From contig DKLU01000018.1 in the NCBI GenBank assembly GCA_002455915.1, positions 1-6,176 of the forward strand: a stretch of DNA of 6,176 bases, written 5' to 3'. Made by a program: the position numbers and the translations under genes. The notes under the pieces were generated by a model, which was not told where the DNA came from, made no database searches, and worked only from the letters and a program-made list of their open reading frames with translations. The stretch comes from Chryseobacterium sp. UBA6632. GTDB taxonomy: Bacteria; Bacteroidota; Bacteroidia; Flavobacteriales; Weeksellaceae. Each line of letters starts with the position of its first letter. Positions within the stretch are counted from its first letter, which is position 1. This document shows, piece after piece, positions 1-6,176 of this stretch.

Positions 1-28
1 AGCTGTAGAATCATTCTGCAGCTTTTTT
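1..28 (+). terminator. Rho-independent terminator of the gene left of the window
   Basis: Bases 1-10 pair with 14-23 to form a 10-bp stem with one T-G wobble (6 with 18) and a three-base loop (TCA, 11-13). A T-run at 23-28 follows. This is the classic intrinsic terminator layout for a + strand transcript. The stem may extend further left than the window shows. It implies a + strand gene ending just upstream and isolates the transporter unit from it. Confidence 0.8.
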
Positions 29-50
29 ATTTAATTATAAAATTAAAACC

Positions 51-80
51 TTGCCGAAAACACAAAAAAAACTATATTTG
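51..80 (+). promoter_or_regulatory. Bacteroidota-type promoter (TTG / TAnnTTTG) for the first peptide transporter
   Basis: TATATTTG at 73-80 matches the Bacteroidota -7 consensus TAnnTTTG at every fixed base. A TTG at 51-53 serves as the -33 element, with 19 bases between the two, which is inside the usual spacing for this phylum. Transcription would start near base 86-89, giving a leader of about 20 bases before the ATG at 109. The leader is A-rich and has no Shine-Dalgarno site, as is normal in Bacteroidota. The match is seen in the sequence; activity is inferred. Confidence 0.7.
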
Positions 81-108
81 TCAGTCTTAACAAAAATTAA
101 CAATAAAA

Positions 109-1821
109 ATGGATAATACTGAAGCATTAAGTCCGAAACCGGATGAATTTGTAGAGAAGAGCAACTCCAGGCATCCTAAAGGATTATGGGTACTTTTCGG
201 AACAGAAATGTGGGAGCGTTTCAACTTTTATGGGATGAGAGCATTGCTTACCCTATTTATGGTAAACTCGCTTTTGATGAAGGAGGCAGATGCTTCAATT
301 GTATATGGTGGTTTCTTGGCGCTTTGTTATCTTACTCCAATGTTAGGAGGTTTCATTGCTGACAGATTTTTAGGAAACAGATATTGTATCCTTGTTGGGG
401 GTACTTTAATGGCTATCGGGCAATTCTTACTATTTATTAGTGCAAGTACGTTCGGATCAAGCTTAGGAACAGCTACAACGATTATGTGGGCTGCCTTAGG
501 TGTTATTATTTTTGGTAACGGATTCTTCAAGCCAAACATTTCGTCAATGGTGGGAAGTCTTTATCCAAAACAAGAAAAATCTAAACTAGATTCTGCATTT
601 ACTATTTTCTACATGGGGATCAATCTTGGAGCATTCCTTGGTCAATTGATTTGCCCAATCATCGGAGATGTAAAATCAGCAGACGGAATCAGAGATATCC
701 ACGCTTTCAAATGGGGATTCTTAGCAGCATCTATCGCAATGTTGGTAGGTACGCTTACGTTCTTATTCCTTAAAAATAAATATGTTGTAACACCGACGGG
801 AAGACCAATCGGAGGTTTACCAAAAAATAATACTTCTGAAGACTTCGAAGAAGGAGAAGCTCAAACTGCGAAATTCTCTACAGCTTCTGTAGGAATTGCT
901 GTGGTTATTTTTGCTGTTTTAGGATCATTATTTCACTTTTCTTTAGGGCAAAACGTAATCTATTCATTGGTTTACGCGAGTGGTATTGCATTGGCATATT
1001 TAATTATGTCTGATTCTTCTTTAACTAAAATCGAAAGAGACAGAATCTGGGTAATTTATATTGTTTCATTCTTCGTAATCTTCTTCTGGGCTGCATTTGA
1101 ACAGGCAGGTTCATCTTTAACGTTCATCGCAGATAACCAAACCGACAGACATTTCTTTGGATGGAATATGCCGCCTTCAATGGTACAAATCTTCAACGGA
1201 ATCTTCGTTGTTGCATTAGCAGTACCTTTTAGTATCCTTTGGGATAAATTGAGAGCAAAAAGCAAAGAGCCTGTATCTCCTTTCAAACAAGCAATGGGAT
1301 TAGCTTTAATTGCTGTTTCATATTTCATTATTGCACACAATGTTAAAGATTTAGGAAGCCACGGACTTTTAGCTGTTAAATGGTTAATCTTACTATATTT
1401 CATCCAAACTTGTGGTGAGCTTTGCTTATCTCCAATCGGATTATCATTGGTAGGAAAATTAGCTCCAAAAAGATTTGCTTCATTATTATATGGTGTATTC
1501 TTTATTGCTAACGCTGCTGGATACGCACTAGCTGGAACATTAGGATCTATCCTGCCTGCAACAGGTGATAAATTCGAAGCTGCTCAAAAAATCGGAGTTA
1601 GCCTTCAGGATGTTTTAGATAAAAAAGTGACTTTAACTGCTGATCAGGTTGCTGCTTTCGAAAAAGCACAATTGCCTTTAGCAAACCCAACTTTTGCAGG
1701 TGTTGAAATTCATAACTTATTCGAATTCTTCATGGTATTCGTAGTTCTTTGTGGTATTGCTGCTGTAATTTTGGCATTAATTTCACCAATTTTAAAGAAA
1801 ATGATGCACGGTGTAAACTAA
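109..1821 (+). CDS. Proton-coupled oligopeptide transporter, POT/PTR2 family (long paralogue)
   Basis: Inner-membrane MFS symporter expected to import di- and tripeptides with protons. The family proton/peptide motif ExxERFxYYG appears as E33, E36, R37, F38, F40, Y41, G42, with Phe at the first Tyr. An MFS loop motif GGFIADRFLG lies at 80-89. K141 (in FFKPN), N172 in the PTR2 signature FYMGINLGAFL (167-177), E331 (in FEQAG) and E437 (in GELCLSP) match conserved peptide- or proton-binding positions. Hydrophobicity suggests 14 helices, near 25-53, 64-80, 92-113, 124-146, 165-185, 202-222, 261-280 and 284-302 (the extra bacterial pair), 312-336, 358-382, 395-412, 423-446, 457-481 and 537-560. 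At 570 aa it is longer than most bacterial POTs, largely through a roughly 50-residue periplasmic loop at 484-534. ATG 109 is the first start after an in-frame stop at 88-90. The unit is flanked by its own promoter and terminator. Substrate range cannot be read from sequence. Confidence 0.95.
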   Translation: MDNTEALSPKPDEFVEKSNSRHPKGLWVLFGTEMWERFNFYGMRALLTLFMVNSLLMKEADASIVYGGFLALCYLTPMLGGFIADRFLGNRYCILVGGTLMAIGQFLLFISASTFGSSLGTATTIMWAALGVIIFGNGFFKPNISSMVGSLYPKQEKSKLDSAFTIFYMGINLGAFLGQLICPIIGDVKSADGIRDIHAFKWGFLAASIAMLVGTLTFLFLKNKYVVTPTGRPIGGLPKNNTSEDFEEGEAQTAKFSTASVGIAVVIFAVLGSLFHFSLGQNVIYSLVYASGIALAYLIMSDSSLTKIERDRIWVIYIVSFFVIFFWAAFEQAGSSLTFIADNQTDRHFFGWNMPPSMVQIFNGIFVVALAVPFSILWDKLRAKSKEPVSPFKQAMGLALIAVSYFIIAHNVKDLGSHGLLAVKWLILLYFIQTCGELCLSPIGLSLVGKLAPKRFASLLYGVFFIANAAGYALAGTLGSILPATGDKFEAAQKIGVSLQDVLDKKVTLTADQVAAFEKAQLPLANPTFAGVEIHNLFEFFMVFVVLCGIAAVILALISPILKKMMHGVN

Positions 1822-1843
1822 TCCGCATCAATAAAATACAATG

Positions 1844-1873
1844 AAAACCTCTGCTAAGTCGGAGGTTTTTTTT
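1844..1873 (+). terminator. Rho-independent terminator after the first peptide transporter
   Basis: Bases 1844-1853 pair with 1860-1869. The core is six pairs, five Watson-Crick plus one T-G, extended by four A-T pairs. The loop is six bases, and a run of eight Ts spans 1866-1873. It begins 22 bases after the stop codon of the first transporter, so that gene is probably a single-gene transcript, and the second transporter needs its own promoter or read-through. Confidence 0.85.
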
Positions 1874-1905
1874 ATTTTCGTATGTTCTTTATCTAAATAC
1901 AATAC

Positions 1906-1937
1906 TTGACACATTGTGCCAACAATTCATTAATTCG
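1906..1937 (+). promoter_or_regulatory. Weak candidate promoter for the second peptide transporter
   Basis: The 153-base gap 1822-1974 holds the terminator and then about 100 AT-rich bases, which should contain a promoter. The best candidate is TTGACA at 1906-1911. Read the Bacteroidota way, TTG 1906-1908 is followed after 21 bases by TTAATTCG (1930-1937), two mismatches from TAnnTTTG. Read as a sigma-70 promoter, ATTAAT at 1929-1934 lies 17 bases from TTGACA and matches four of six bases of TATAAT. Neither reading is convincing. Nothing else was seen in this gap. Confidence 0.25.
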
Positions 1938-1974
1938 ATAGAACAACCTTTATTAAAACTTAATCATATACATT

Positions 1975-3486
1975 ATGAGCTTAACTTTAGATGAAATACA
2001 AAATTTCAAAGGAAAATACCCAAAACAAATCTGGAGCCTGTTTTTCTCTGAAATGTGGGAACGTTTTTGTTTCTACGGAATGCGCGGAATGCTGGTTTTC
2101 TTCATGATCTCTCAACTCGATTTCCATGAAAAAGAAGCCAATCTTCAATATGGAGCTACACAGGCATTTGTGTACGCTTTTACCTTTGTGGGTGGGCTTT
2201 TCGCAGATAAAATCTTAGGATTCAGAAAATCTCTTTTTTGGGGCGGAATTCTGATGATTGCCGGAAGTTTGATTCTAGCGGCTGATCCACATCATAATTT
2301 CTTTTTAGGAATTGCATTTACCGTAGTAGGAACAGGTTTTTTCAAGCCAAATATTTCATCAATGGTTGGTCAGCTTTACAAACCAAATGATTCCAGAGCA
2401 GATGCAGGTTTTTCACTTTTCTATGCCGGAATTAACCTTGGAGCTCTACTTGGAGGATATTTATGTATTGCCATCGGAAAAGGAGAACTTCTTGCCAACC
2501 AAATTCCGGAAGAATTGAGATGGCATTTGGCATTTGGGTTTGCCGCTGTTGTAATGGTTGTAAGTTTGATTAATTTTGTTTTCACACAAAGAAGTTTAGG
2601 TTCAATTGGTCTCCAGCCAGGACATCCAAAAAATGAAGTACAATCTGCTCCAATCCCAAAATGGCAAGAATATGGAGTTTATGTTTTATCATTAATTTTC
2701 GTTCCCATTATCATGACGATGGTTGCTAAAACAGAATATACAGATTATTTTATGTGGACGATCGGGCCATTAACATTAATCTATTTATTCTACGAAATGA
2801 CAAAAGTAACGCCGGCAGAACGTAAGAAATTGTGGGCAGCTTTAGTTTTCATCTTATTCTCAATTCTATTCTGGGGAATTTATGAGCAAAGTGGAGGTTC
2901 ATTAAGTATTTTTGCCGCTAAAAATTTAAATAAAGATCTTCTTGGATTAGATCCAAACGGTGTAAATAATTCCGGAGGAGCATTCTTTATCATCTTCTTA
3001 GCTCCATTAATTGGTTTACTATGGATTTGGTTAAATAAAAGAAAAATTGAACCCAATACCATCATCAAGTTTGGTTTAGGATTTATTTTCCTTGGATTAG
3101 GTTATTATATTTTATTTGCAACAAGACTCTTTGCAGACCTTCAGGGAATCACTTCATTAAATTTCTTTACCATTGCATTATTAGTGATTACTTTAGGGGA
3201 ATTATGCCTCTCTCCTATCGGTTTGTCCATCATGACAAAGCTTTCAACGAAAAATCTTCAGGGAATGATGATGGGAATGTGGTTTCTAGCATCAGCATAC
3301 GGACAATACGTTGCTGGAATCATCGGAGCAGGTTTAGCCACAGCAAAAGAAGGCTCTACCAACTATGATGCTCTCATCACTTATACCGATGGATATAAAC
3401 AATTGGGATTATACGCGGTAATTGCCGGAGTGGTATTAATTTTGATATCTCCGTTCGTGAAAAAATTAATGCAGGAGGTAAAATAG
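1975..3486 (+). CDS. Proton-coupled oligopeptide transporter, POT/PTR2 family (short paralogue)
   Basis: Second inner-membrane POT symporter, expected to import di- and tripeptides with protons. It carries the same markers as its upstream neighbour: E26, E29, R30, F31, F33, Y34, G35 of the ExxERFxYYG motif (again Phe at the first Tyr), GGLFADKILG at 73-82, K124 in FFKPN, FYAGINLGA from 149 with N154, E304 in YEQSG, and E409 in GELCLSP. Its 503 aa are typical for bacterial POTs, and the loop before the last helix is short (about 455-475). Similarity in order and motifs marks the pair as paralogues, but the sequences outside the motifs differ widely, so the duplication looks old. ATG 1975 is the first start after an in-frame stop at 1954-1956, and no Shine-Dalgarno site is visible. 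A terminator separates it from the first transporter. The thioredoxin-like gene follows after 42 bases and may share its transcript. Confidence 0.95.
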   Translation: MSLTLDEIQNFKGKYPKQIWSLFFSEMWERFCFYGMRGMLVFFMISQLDFHEKEANLQYGATQAFVYAFTFVGGLFADKILGFRKSLFWGGILMIAGSLILAADPHHNFFLGIAFTVVGTGFFKPNISSMVGQLYKPNDSRADAGFSLFYAGINLGALLGGYLCIAIGKGELLANQIPEELRWHLAFGFAAVVMVVSLINFVFTQRSLGSIGLQPGHPKNEVQSAPIPKWQEYGVYVLSLIFVPIIMTMVAKTEYTDYFMWTIGPLTLIYLFYEMTKVTPAERKKLWAALVFILFSILFWGIYEQSGGSLSIFAAKNLNKDLLGLDPNGVNNSGGAFFIIFLAPLIGLLWIWLNKRKIEPNTIIKFGLGFIFLGLGYYILFATRLFADLQGITSLNFFTIALLVITLGELCLSPIGLSIMTKLSTKNLQGMMMGMWFLASAYGQYVAGIIGAGLATAKEGSTNYDALITYTDGYKQLGLYAVIAGVVLILISPFVKKLMQEVK

Positions 3487-3512
3487 AAATAAAGCAAATT
3501 ATGCTTATTTTT
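3487..3512 (+). other. Weak AT-rich hairpin between the second transporter and the thioredoxin-like gene
   Basis: Right after the stop codon, 3487-3490 and 3492-3496 pair with 3502-3510, leaving one bulged A (3491) and a five-base loop (3497-3501). Ts follow to 3512. Only two of the nine pairs are G-C, so this would be a leaky terminator or an RNA 3'-end stabiliser at best. It leaves open whether the next gene is co-transcribed. A chance AT-rich palindrome is also possible. Confidence 0.3.
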
Positions 3513-3528
3513 ACTTAAATATCAAATT

Positions 3529-4062
3529 ATGAAGAAAATTATAAGCATAATATTCCTTTTCTGTTTAAGCTTTAGCTTTGCGCAGGTAAAATGGATGACC
3601 ATTGAAGAGGCTTTAAAAGCTCAGAAAGAAAATCCAAAAAAAATATTGATCGATTTTTATGCAGACTGGTGCGGACCGTGTAAGATCATGGATAAAAAAA
3701 CATACGGTCACCAAGTAATTGCTGATATTTTAAATCAAAATTATTATCCTGTAAAATTTAATGCAGAAGAAAAAAAATCAATTGAAATCTTCGATAGAAC
3801 TTTTTCTAACCCAAATACGGAACAAAAAAAAGGAAGAAATTCTCTACACGAGTTTACGCAGTATATGAATGTTGCAGCCGTTCCAAGTACTGTTTTTTTG
3901 GATGAAAAAGGAGATCCGATCACGATTTTGCAAGGTGAGTTGTCTGCGAAAGAACTTGAACCTTATTTAGAACTGATTTCCAAAGATTTATATAAAAAAA
4001 TCCGGAGTCGTGAACAATGGGAAGATTATCAGAAAAAATTCAAATCTAAAATAAAAGATTAA
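3529..4062 (+). CDS. Exported thioredoxin-like protein with CGPC active site
   Basis: Thiol-disulfide oxidoreductase of the thioredoxin fold, predicted to act in the periplasm. Residues 1-18 form a Sec signal peptide: K2-K3, a hydrophobic core 4-15, and likely cleavage after A18 (S-F-A|Q). C12 lies inside the core and has no lipobox around it, so this is not a lipoprotein. The mature part has the thioredoxin pattern with IDFYADWCGPCK at 41-52, active-site cysteines C48 and C51, and the cis-proline P119 in AVPSTVFL. About 67 residues separate the CGPC from the cis-Pro, more than in classical thioredoxin, with a polar, Lys-rich insert near 90-107. The C-terminal tail (about 155-177) is charged and probably helical. 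The look is that of the Thioredoxin_7 / DsbD C-terminal-domain group, and a reductase role is likely, but the partner proteins are unknown. It follows the second transporter by 42 bases and ends at a strong terminator. The assigned fold is sure; the physiological role is not. Confidence 0.88.
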   Translation: MKKIISIIFLFCLSFSFAQVKWMTIEEALKAQKENPKKILIDFYADWCGPCKIMDKKTYGHQVIADILNQNYYPVKFNAEEKKSIEIFDRTFSNPNTEQKKGRNSLHEFTQYMNVAAVPSTVFLDEKGDPITILQGELSAKELEPYLELISKDLYKKIRSREQWEDYQKKFKSKIKD

Positions 4063-4068
4063 ACATAT

Positions 4069-4097
4069 AAAGACTTTCAGCTTTGAAAGTCTTTTTT
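4069..4097 (+). terminator. Rho-independent terminator after the thioredoxin-like gene
   Basis: Bases 4069-4079 pair without mismatch with 4084-4094, an 11-bp stem with a four-base loop (GCTT, 4080-4083). Ts run from 4092 to 4097. It begins six bases after the stop codon and separates the thioredoxin-like gene from recG. Confidence 0.88.
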
Positions 4098-4111
4098 AAT
4101 TTCTATTTTTT
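4082..4111 (+). promoter_or_regulatory. Candidate recG promoter overlapping the preceding terminator
   Basis: Only 37 bases lie between the T-run and the recG start. TTTG at 4082-4085 followed by TATTTTTT at 4104-4111 (one mismatch to TAnnTTTG, last G to T) gives an 18-base spacing, acceptable for a Bacteroidota promoter. Transcription would start near 4117-4120, with a leader of about 15-18 bases. The -33 element would lie in the loop and right arm of the terminator. T-rich DNA makes chance matches easy, so this is tentative. Confidence 0.3.
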
Positions 4112-4134
4112 CCCGAAATTCGTGGCTCTTTTCA

Positions 4135-6176
4135 ATGAATTTAGAAACCTCCATAGAATACGTTAAAGGCATAGGTCCTGAAAAAGCCAAACTTATCAAA
4201 AATGTTTTGGGCATTTCGAATGTAGAAGATCTTCTGAACTTCTACCCTCTTCGTTATTTGGATAAGAGTAAAATTCATAAAGTATTCAATCTTCAGGAAA
4301 GTAGTCTTGAAATTCAGTTGAAGGGAAAAATCACCAATATTCAGGAAATTCAGACGGGTAAAACGAAAAGACTTGCCGCTAAATTTAATGATGAAACCGG
4401 TTCGATGGATTTGGTTTGGTTTCAGTATTCAAAATGGCTGAAGGAACAAATCCCGATCAATAAAGAGCTTTATATTTTCGGAAAGATCAATGTTTTCAAT
4501 AATCAATATTCAATGCCGCATCCGGAAATTGAAGTTGAAGAAAAAAAGGAAAATGATGTTCGTCTAAAACCTATTTATCCAAGTTCTGAAAAACTGACTA
4601 AAAGAGGTTTAAATCAAAGGTTTTTCCAGAATATTTTAAGAAATGTTTGTAAGGAAATTCCTAGTTTGATTGAAGAAAATATGCCTGAGTACATGATAAA
4701 ACATTTTAAATTTTTATCAAGACAGCATACATTTCTCAACATACATTTTCCAAAAGATTTGGAGCACTATGAAAAAGCCGATTATCGATTAAAGTTTGAA
4801 GAATCATTCTTTTTTCAGTTGGGATATGCTTTGAAAAAACTTCATCATAAAACACAATCTCATGGAAATCCGTTTCCGATTGTTGGAGATTATTTCAATA
4901 ATTTTTATGAAAATCATCTTCCCTTTGAATTAACAGGAGCTCAAAAAAGAGTATTAAAAGAAATTCGTCTAGATATGAAAAAGCCGATCCAGATGAATCG
5001 ACTTTTACAAGGCGATGTAGGTTCAGGAAAAACAATGGTAGCTCTACTAACCATGCTGATTGCGATGGATAATGGCTTCCAAAGTTGTCTGATGGCTCCG
5101 ACTGAAATTTTGGCGCAGCAACATTACAACGGGATTAAAGAGTTATTAGTGGGAACCAGAATTAATATCCGTTTATTGACAGGTTCAACCAAAACTTCAG
5201 AACGGAAAATTATTCACCAAGAATTAGAAAATGGTGAACTTTCTATGTTGGTAGGAACACACGCTGTTTTAGAAGATAAAGTGAAATTCAAAAATCTGGG
5301 TTTAGCAATTATCGATGAGCAACACAGATTTGGTGTTGCACAGCGCGCTAAACTTTGGGCAAAAAATAAAATTCCGCCACATATTTTGGTGATGACGGCA
5401 ACGCCAATTCCTAGGACTTTAGCGATGAGCTTCTATTCTGACTTGGATGTTTCTGTAATCGATGAACTTCCGATCGGCAGAAAACCTATTATTACCGCTC
5501 ATAGAAGAGAAAAAGACAGAGCGTATGTTTACGATTTCTGTCGTGAAGAAATACAGAAAGGCAGGCAAATTTACTTTGTTTATCCATTAATTGACGAGTC
5601 CGAAACTTTAGATTATAAAAATTTAATGGAAGGGCTGGAAAATATTATGGATAATTTTTCGAAGTATAATACGACGATGCTTCACGGGAAAATGAAACCT
5701 GCGGAAAAAGATGAAGCGATGAATTATTTCGCTTCCGGAAAAGCAGAAATCATGGTCGCTACAACGGTAATTGAAGTCGGTGTAAACGTACCCAACGCTT
5801 CCGTAATGGTGATCGAAAGTTCGGAAAGATTTGGGTTATCACAGCTACATCAGCTTCGAGGTCGTGTGGGTCGTGGTGCGGAGCAAAGCTACTGTATTCT
5901 GATGACTTCTGACAAACTATCCAGCGACAGCAGAACACGTATTAAAACCATGGTTGATACAAACGACGGTTTTAAAATTTCTGAGGTCGATATGCAATTG
6001 CGCGGTCCCGGAGATATTTTGGGAACTCAACAAAGTGGCGTTGTTGATTTTAAAAGGCTAGATTTGGTGCAGGATGCTGGTATTATTAAACTGACGAAAA
6101 AAACGGTTGAAAAAATTCTGGAAGCAGATTCTTTATTGGCAAGACCCGACAATCAAATCATCAAAAATTACTATCT
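4135..6176 (+). CDS. recG: ATP-dependent DNA helicase RecG (3' end cut by the window)
   Basis: Superfamily 2 helicase that remodels stalled forks, Holliday junctions and R- or D-loops in the cytoplasm. The frame runs open from ATG 4135 to the window edge: 680 whole codons and two bases. RecG is usually about 690-705 aa, so only a short C-terminal tail is missing. Residues 9-22 hold a helix-hairpin-helix-like GIGPEKA stretch. Residues about 58-133 form the OB-fold wedge, with aromatic W95-F96 where wedge domains stack on the fork. The motor has ELTGAQ at 265-270, Walker A GDVGSGKT at 293-300, APTEILA at 321-327, DEQH at 394-397, TATP at 421-424, HGKM at 517-520, a TTVIEVGVNVP stretch from 543, and QLRGRVGRG at 573-581 (motif VI). 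LRGPGDILGTQQSG from 622 is the RecG-specific translocation region and rules out PriA, Mfd or UvrB. No other in-frame start exists between the terminator and 4135. All key residues are intact. No Shine-Dalgarno site is seen. Confidence 0.97.
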   Translation, partial: MNLETSIEYVKGIGPEKAKLIKNVLGISNVEDLLNFYPLRYLDKSKIHKVFNLQESSLEIQLKGKITNIQEIQTGKTKRLAAKFNDETGSMDLVWFQYSKWLKEQIPINKELYIFGKINVFNNQYSMPHPEIEVEEKKENDVRLKPIYPSSEKLTKRGLNQRFFQNILRNVCKEIPSLIEENMPEYMIKHFKFLSRQHTFLNIHFPKDLEHYEKADYRLKFEESFFFQLGYALKKLHHKTQSHGNPFPIVGDYFNNFYENHLPFELTGAQKRVLKEIRLDMKKPIQMNRLLQGDVGSGKTMVALLTMLIAMDNGFQSCLMAPTEILAQQHYNGIKELLVGTRINIRLLTGSTKTSERKIIHQELENGELSMLVGTHAVLEDKVKFKNLGLAIIDEQHRFGVAQRAKLWAKNKIPPHILVMTATPIPRTLAMSFYSDLDVSVIDELPIGRKPIITAHRREKDRAYVYDFCREEIQKGRQIYFVYPLIDESETLDYKNLMEGLENIMDNFSKYNTTMLHGKMKPAEKDEAMNYFASGKAEIMVATTVIEVGVNVPNASVMVIESSERFGLSQLHQLRGRVGRGAEQSYCILMTSDKLSSDSRTRIKTMVDTNDGFKISEVDMQLRGPGDILGTQQSGVVDFKRLDLVQDAGIIKLTKKTVEKILEADSLLARPDNQIIKNYY

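Noticed and set aside
327..539. 70-codon reverse-strand open frame inside the first transporter
   Set aside because: It lies wholly opposite a well-supported membrane protein gene, and its translation shows no recognisable family. It is a shadow of the coding bias on the other strand.
1056..1403. 115-codon reverse-strand open frame inside the first transporter
   Set aside because: Same reason: antisense to conserved helices 7-10 of the transporter, with no family features of its own.
1822..1974. Possible small gene or RNA in the gap between the two transporters
   Set aside because: Apart from the terminator and a weak promoter-like sequence I see no open frame of note and no stable fold.
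2880..3068. 62-codon reverse-strand open frame inside the second transporter
   Set aside because: Antisense shadow of a conserved transporter region, with no start context or family match.
3472..3480. GGAGG sequence near the 3' end of the second transporter, resembling a Shine-Dalgarno site
   Set aside because: It encodes the protein's own last residues (Gln-Glu-Val), lies about 50 bases before the next start codon, and has no ATG at a usable distance. The genes here do not rely on Shine-Dalgarno sites.
3506..3513. TATTTTTA as a -7 element for the thioredoxin-like gene
   Set aside because: It is one base off TAnnTTTG, but no TTG lies at the right distance upstream and the region is AT-rich, so it is probably chance.

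Overview
The window looks like chromosomal DNA of a Bacteroidota bacterium, most likely a flavobacterium close to Chryseobacterium. The DNA is AT-rich and the genes lack Shine-Dalgarno sites. The region before the first gene carries a TTG / TAnnTTTG promoter of the Bacteroidota type, and the proteins read like flavobacterial ones. The genus is inferred from the general look of the proteins, not from a database match.

All four genes lie on the + strand. Bases 1-28 are a Rho-independent terminator for a gene left of the window. A promoter at 51-80 then drives the first of two tandem proton-coupled oligopeptide transporters (POT/PTR2 family, 109-1821, 570 aa). A terminator at 1844-1873 closes that unit. 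The second, shorter POT paralogue (1975-3486, 503 aa) follows. Forty-two bases later comes an exported thioredoxin-like protein with a CGPC active site (3529-4062, 177 aa), closed by a strong terminator at 4069-4097. The last gene, recG, starts at 4135 and is still open at the right edge. It encodes the branched-DNA helicase RecG and probably lacks only its last few tens of codons.

The two transporters should import di- and tripeptides across the inner membrane using the proton gradient, which fits an organism that grows on protein. The thioredoxin-like protein may share a transcript with the second transporter and would act in the periplasm, but nothing ties it functionally to peptide uptake. 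recG is a housekeeping repair gene that appears to be a separate unit. There is no gene-free stretch over 300 bases; the longest gap is 1822-1974. I saw no mobile element, CRISPR array, tRNA or rRNA. I found no new biological system here: it is an ordinary core region, and the findings below are modest.
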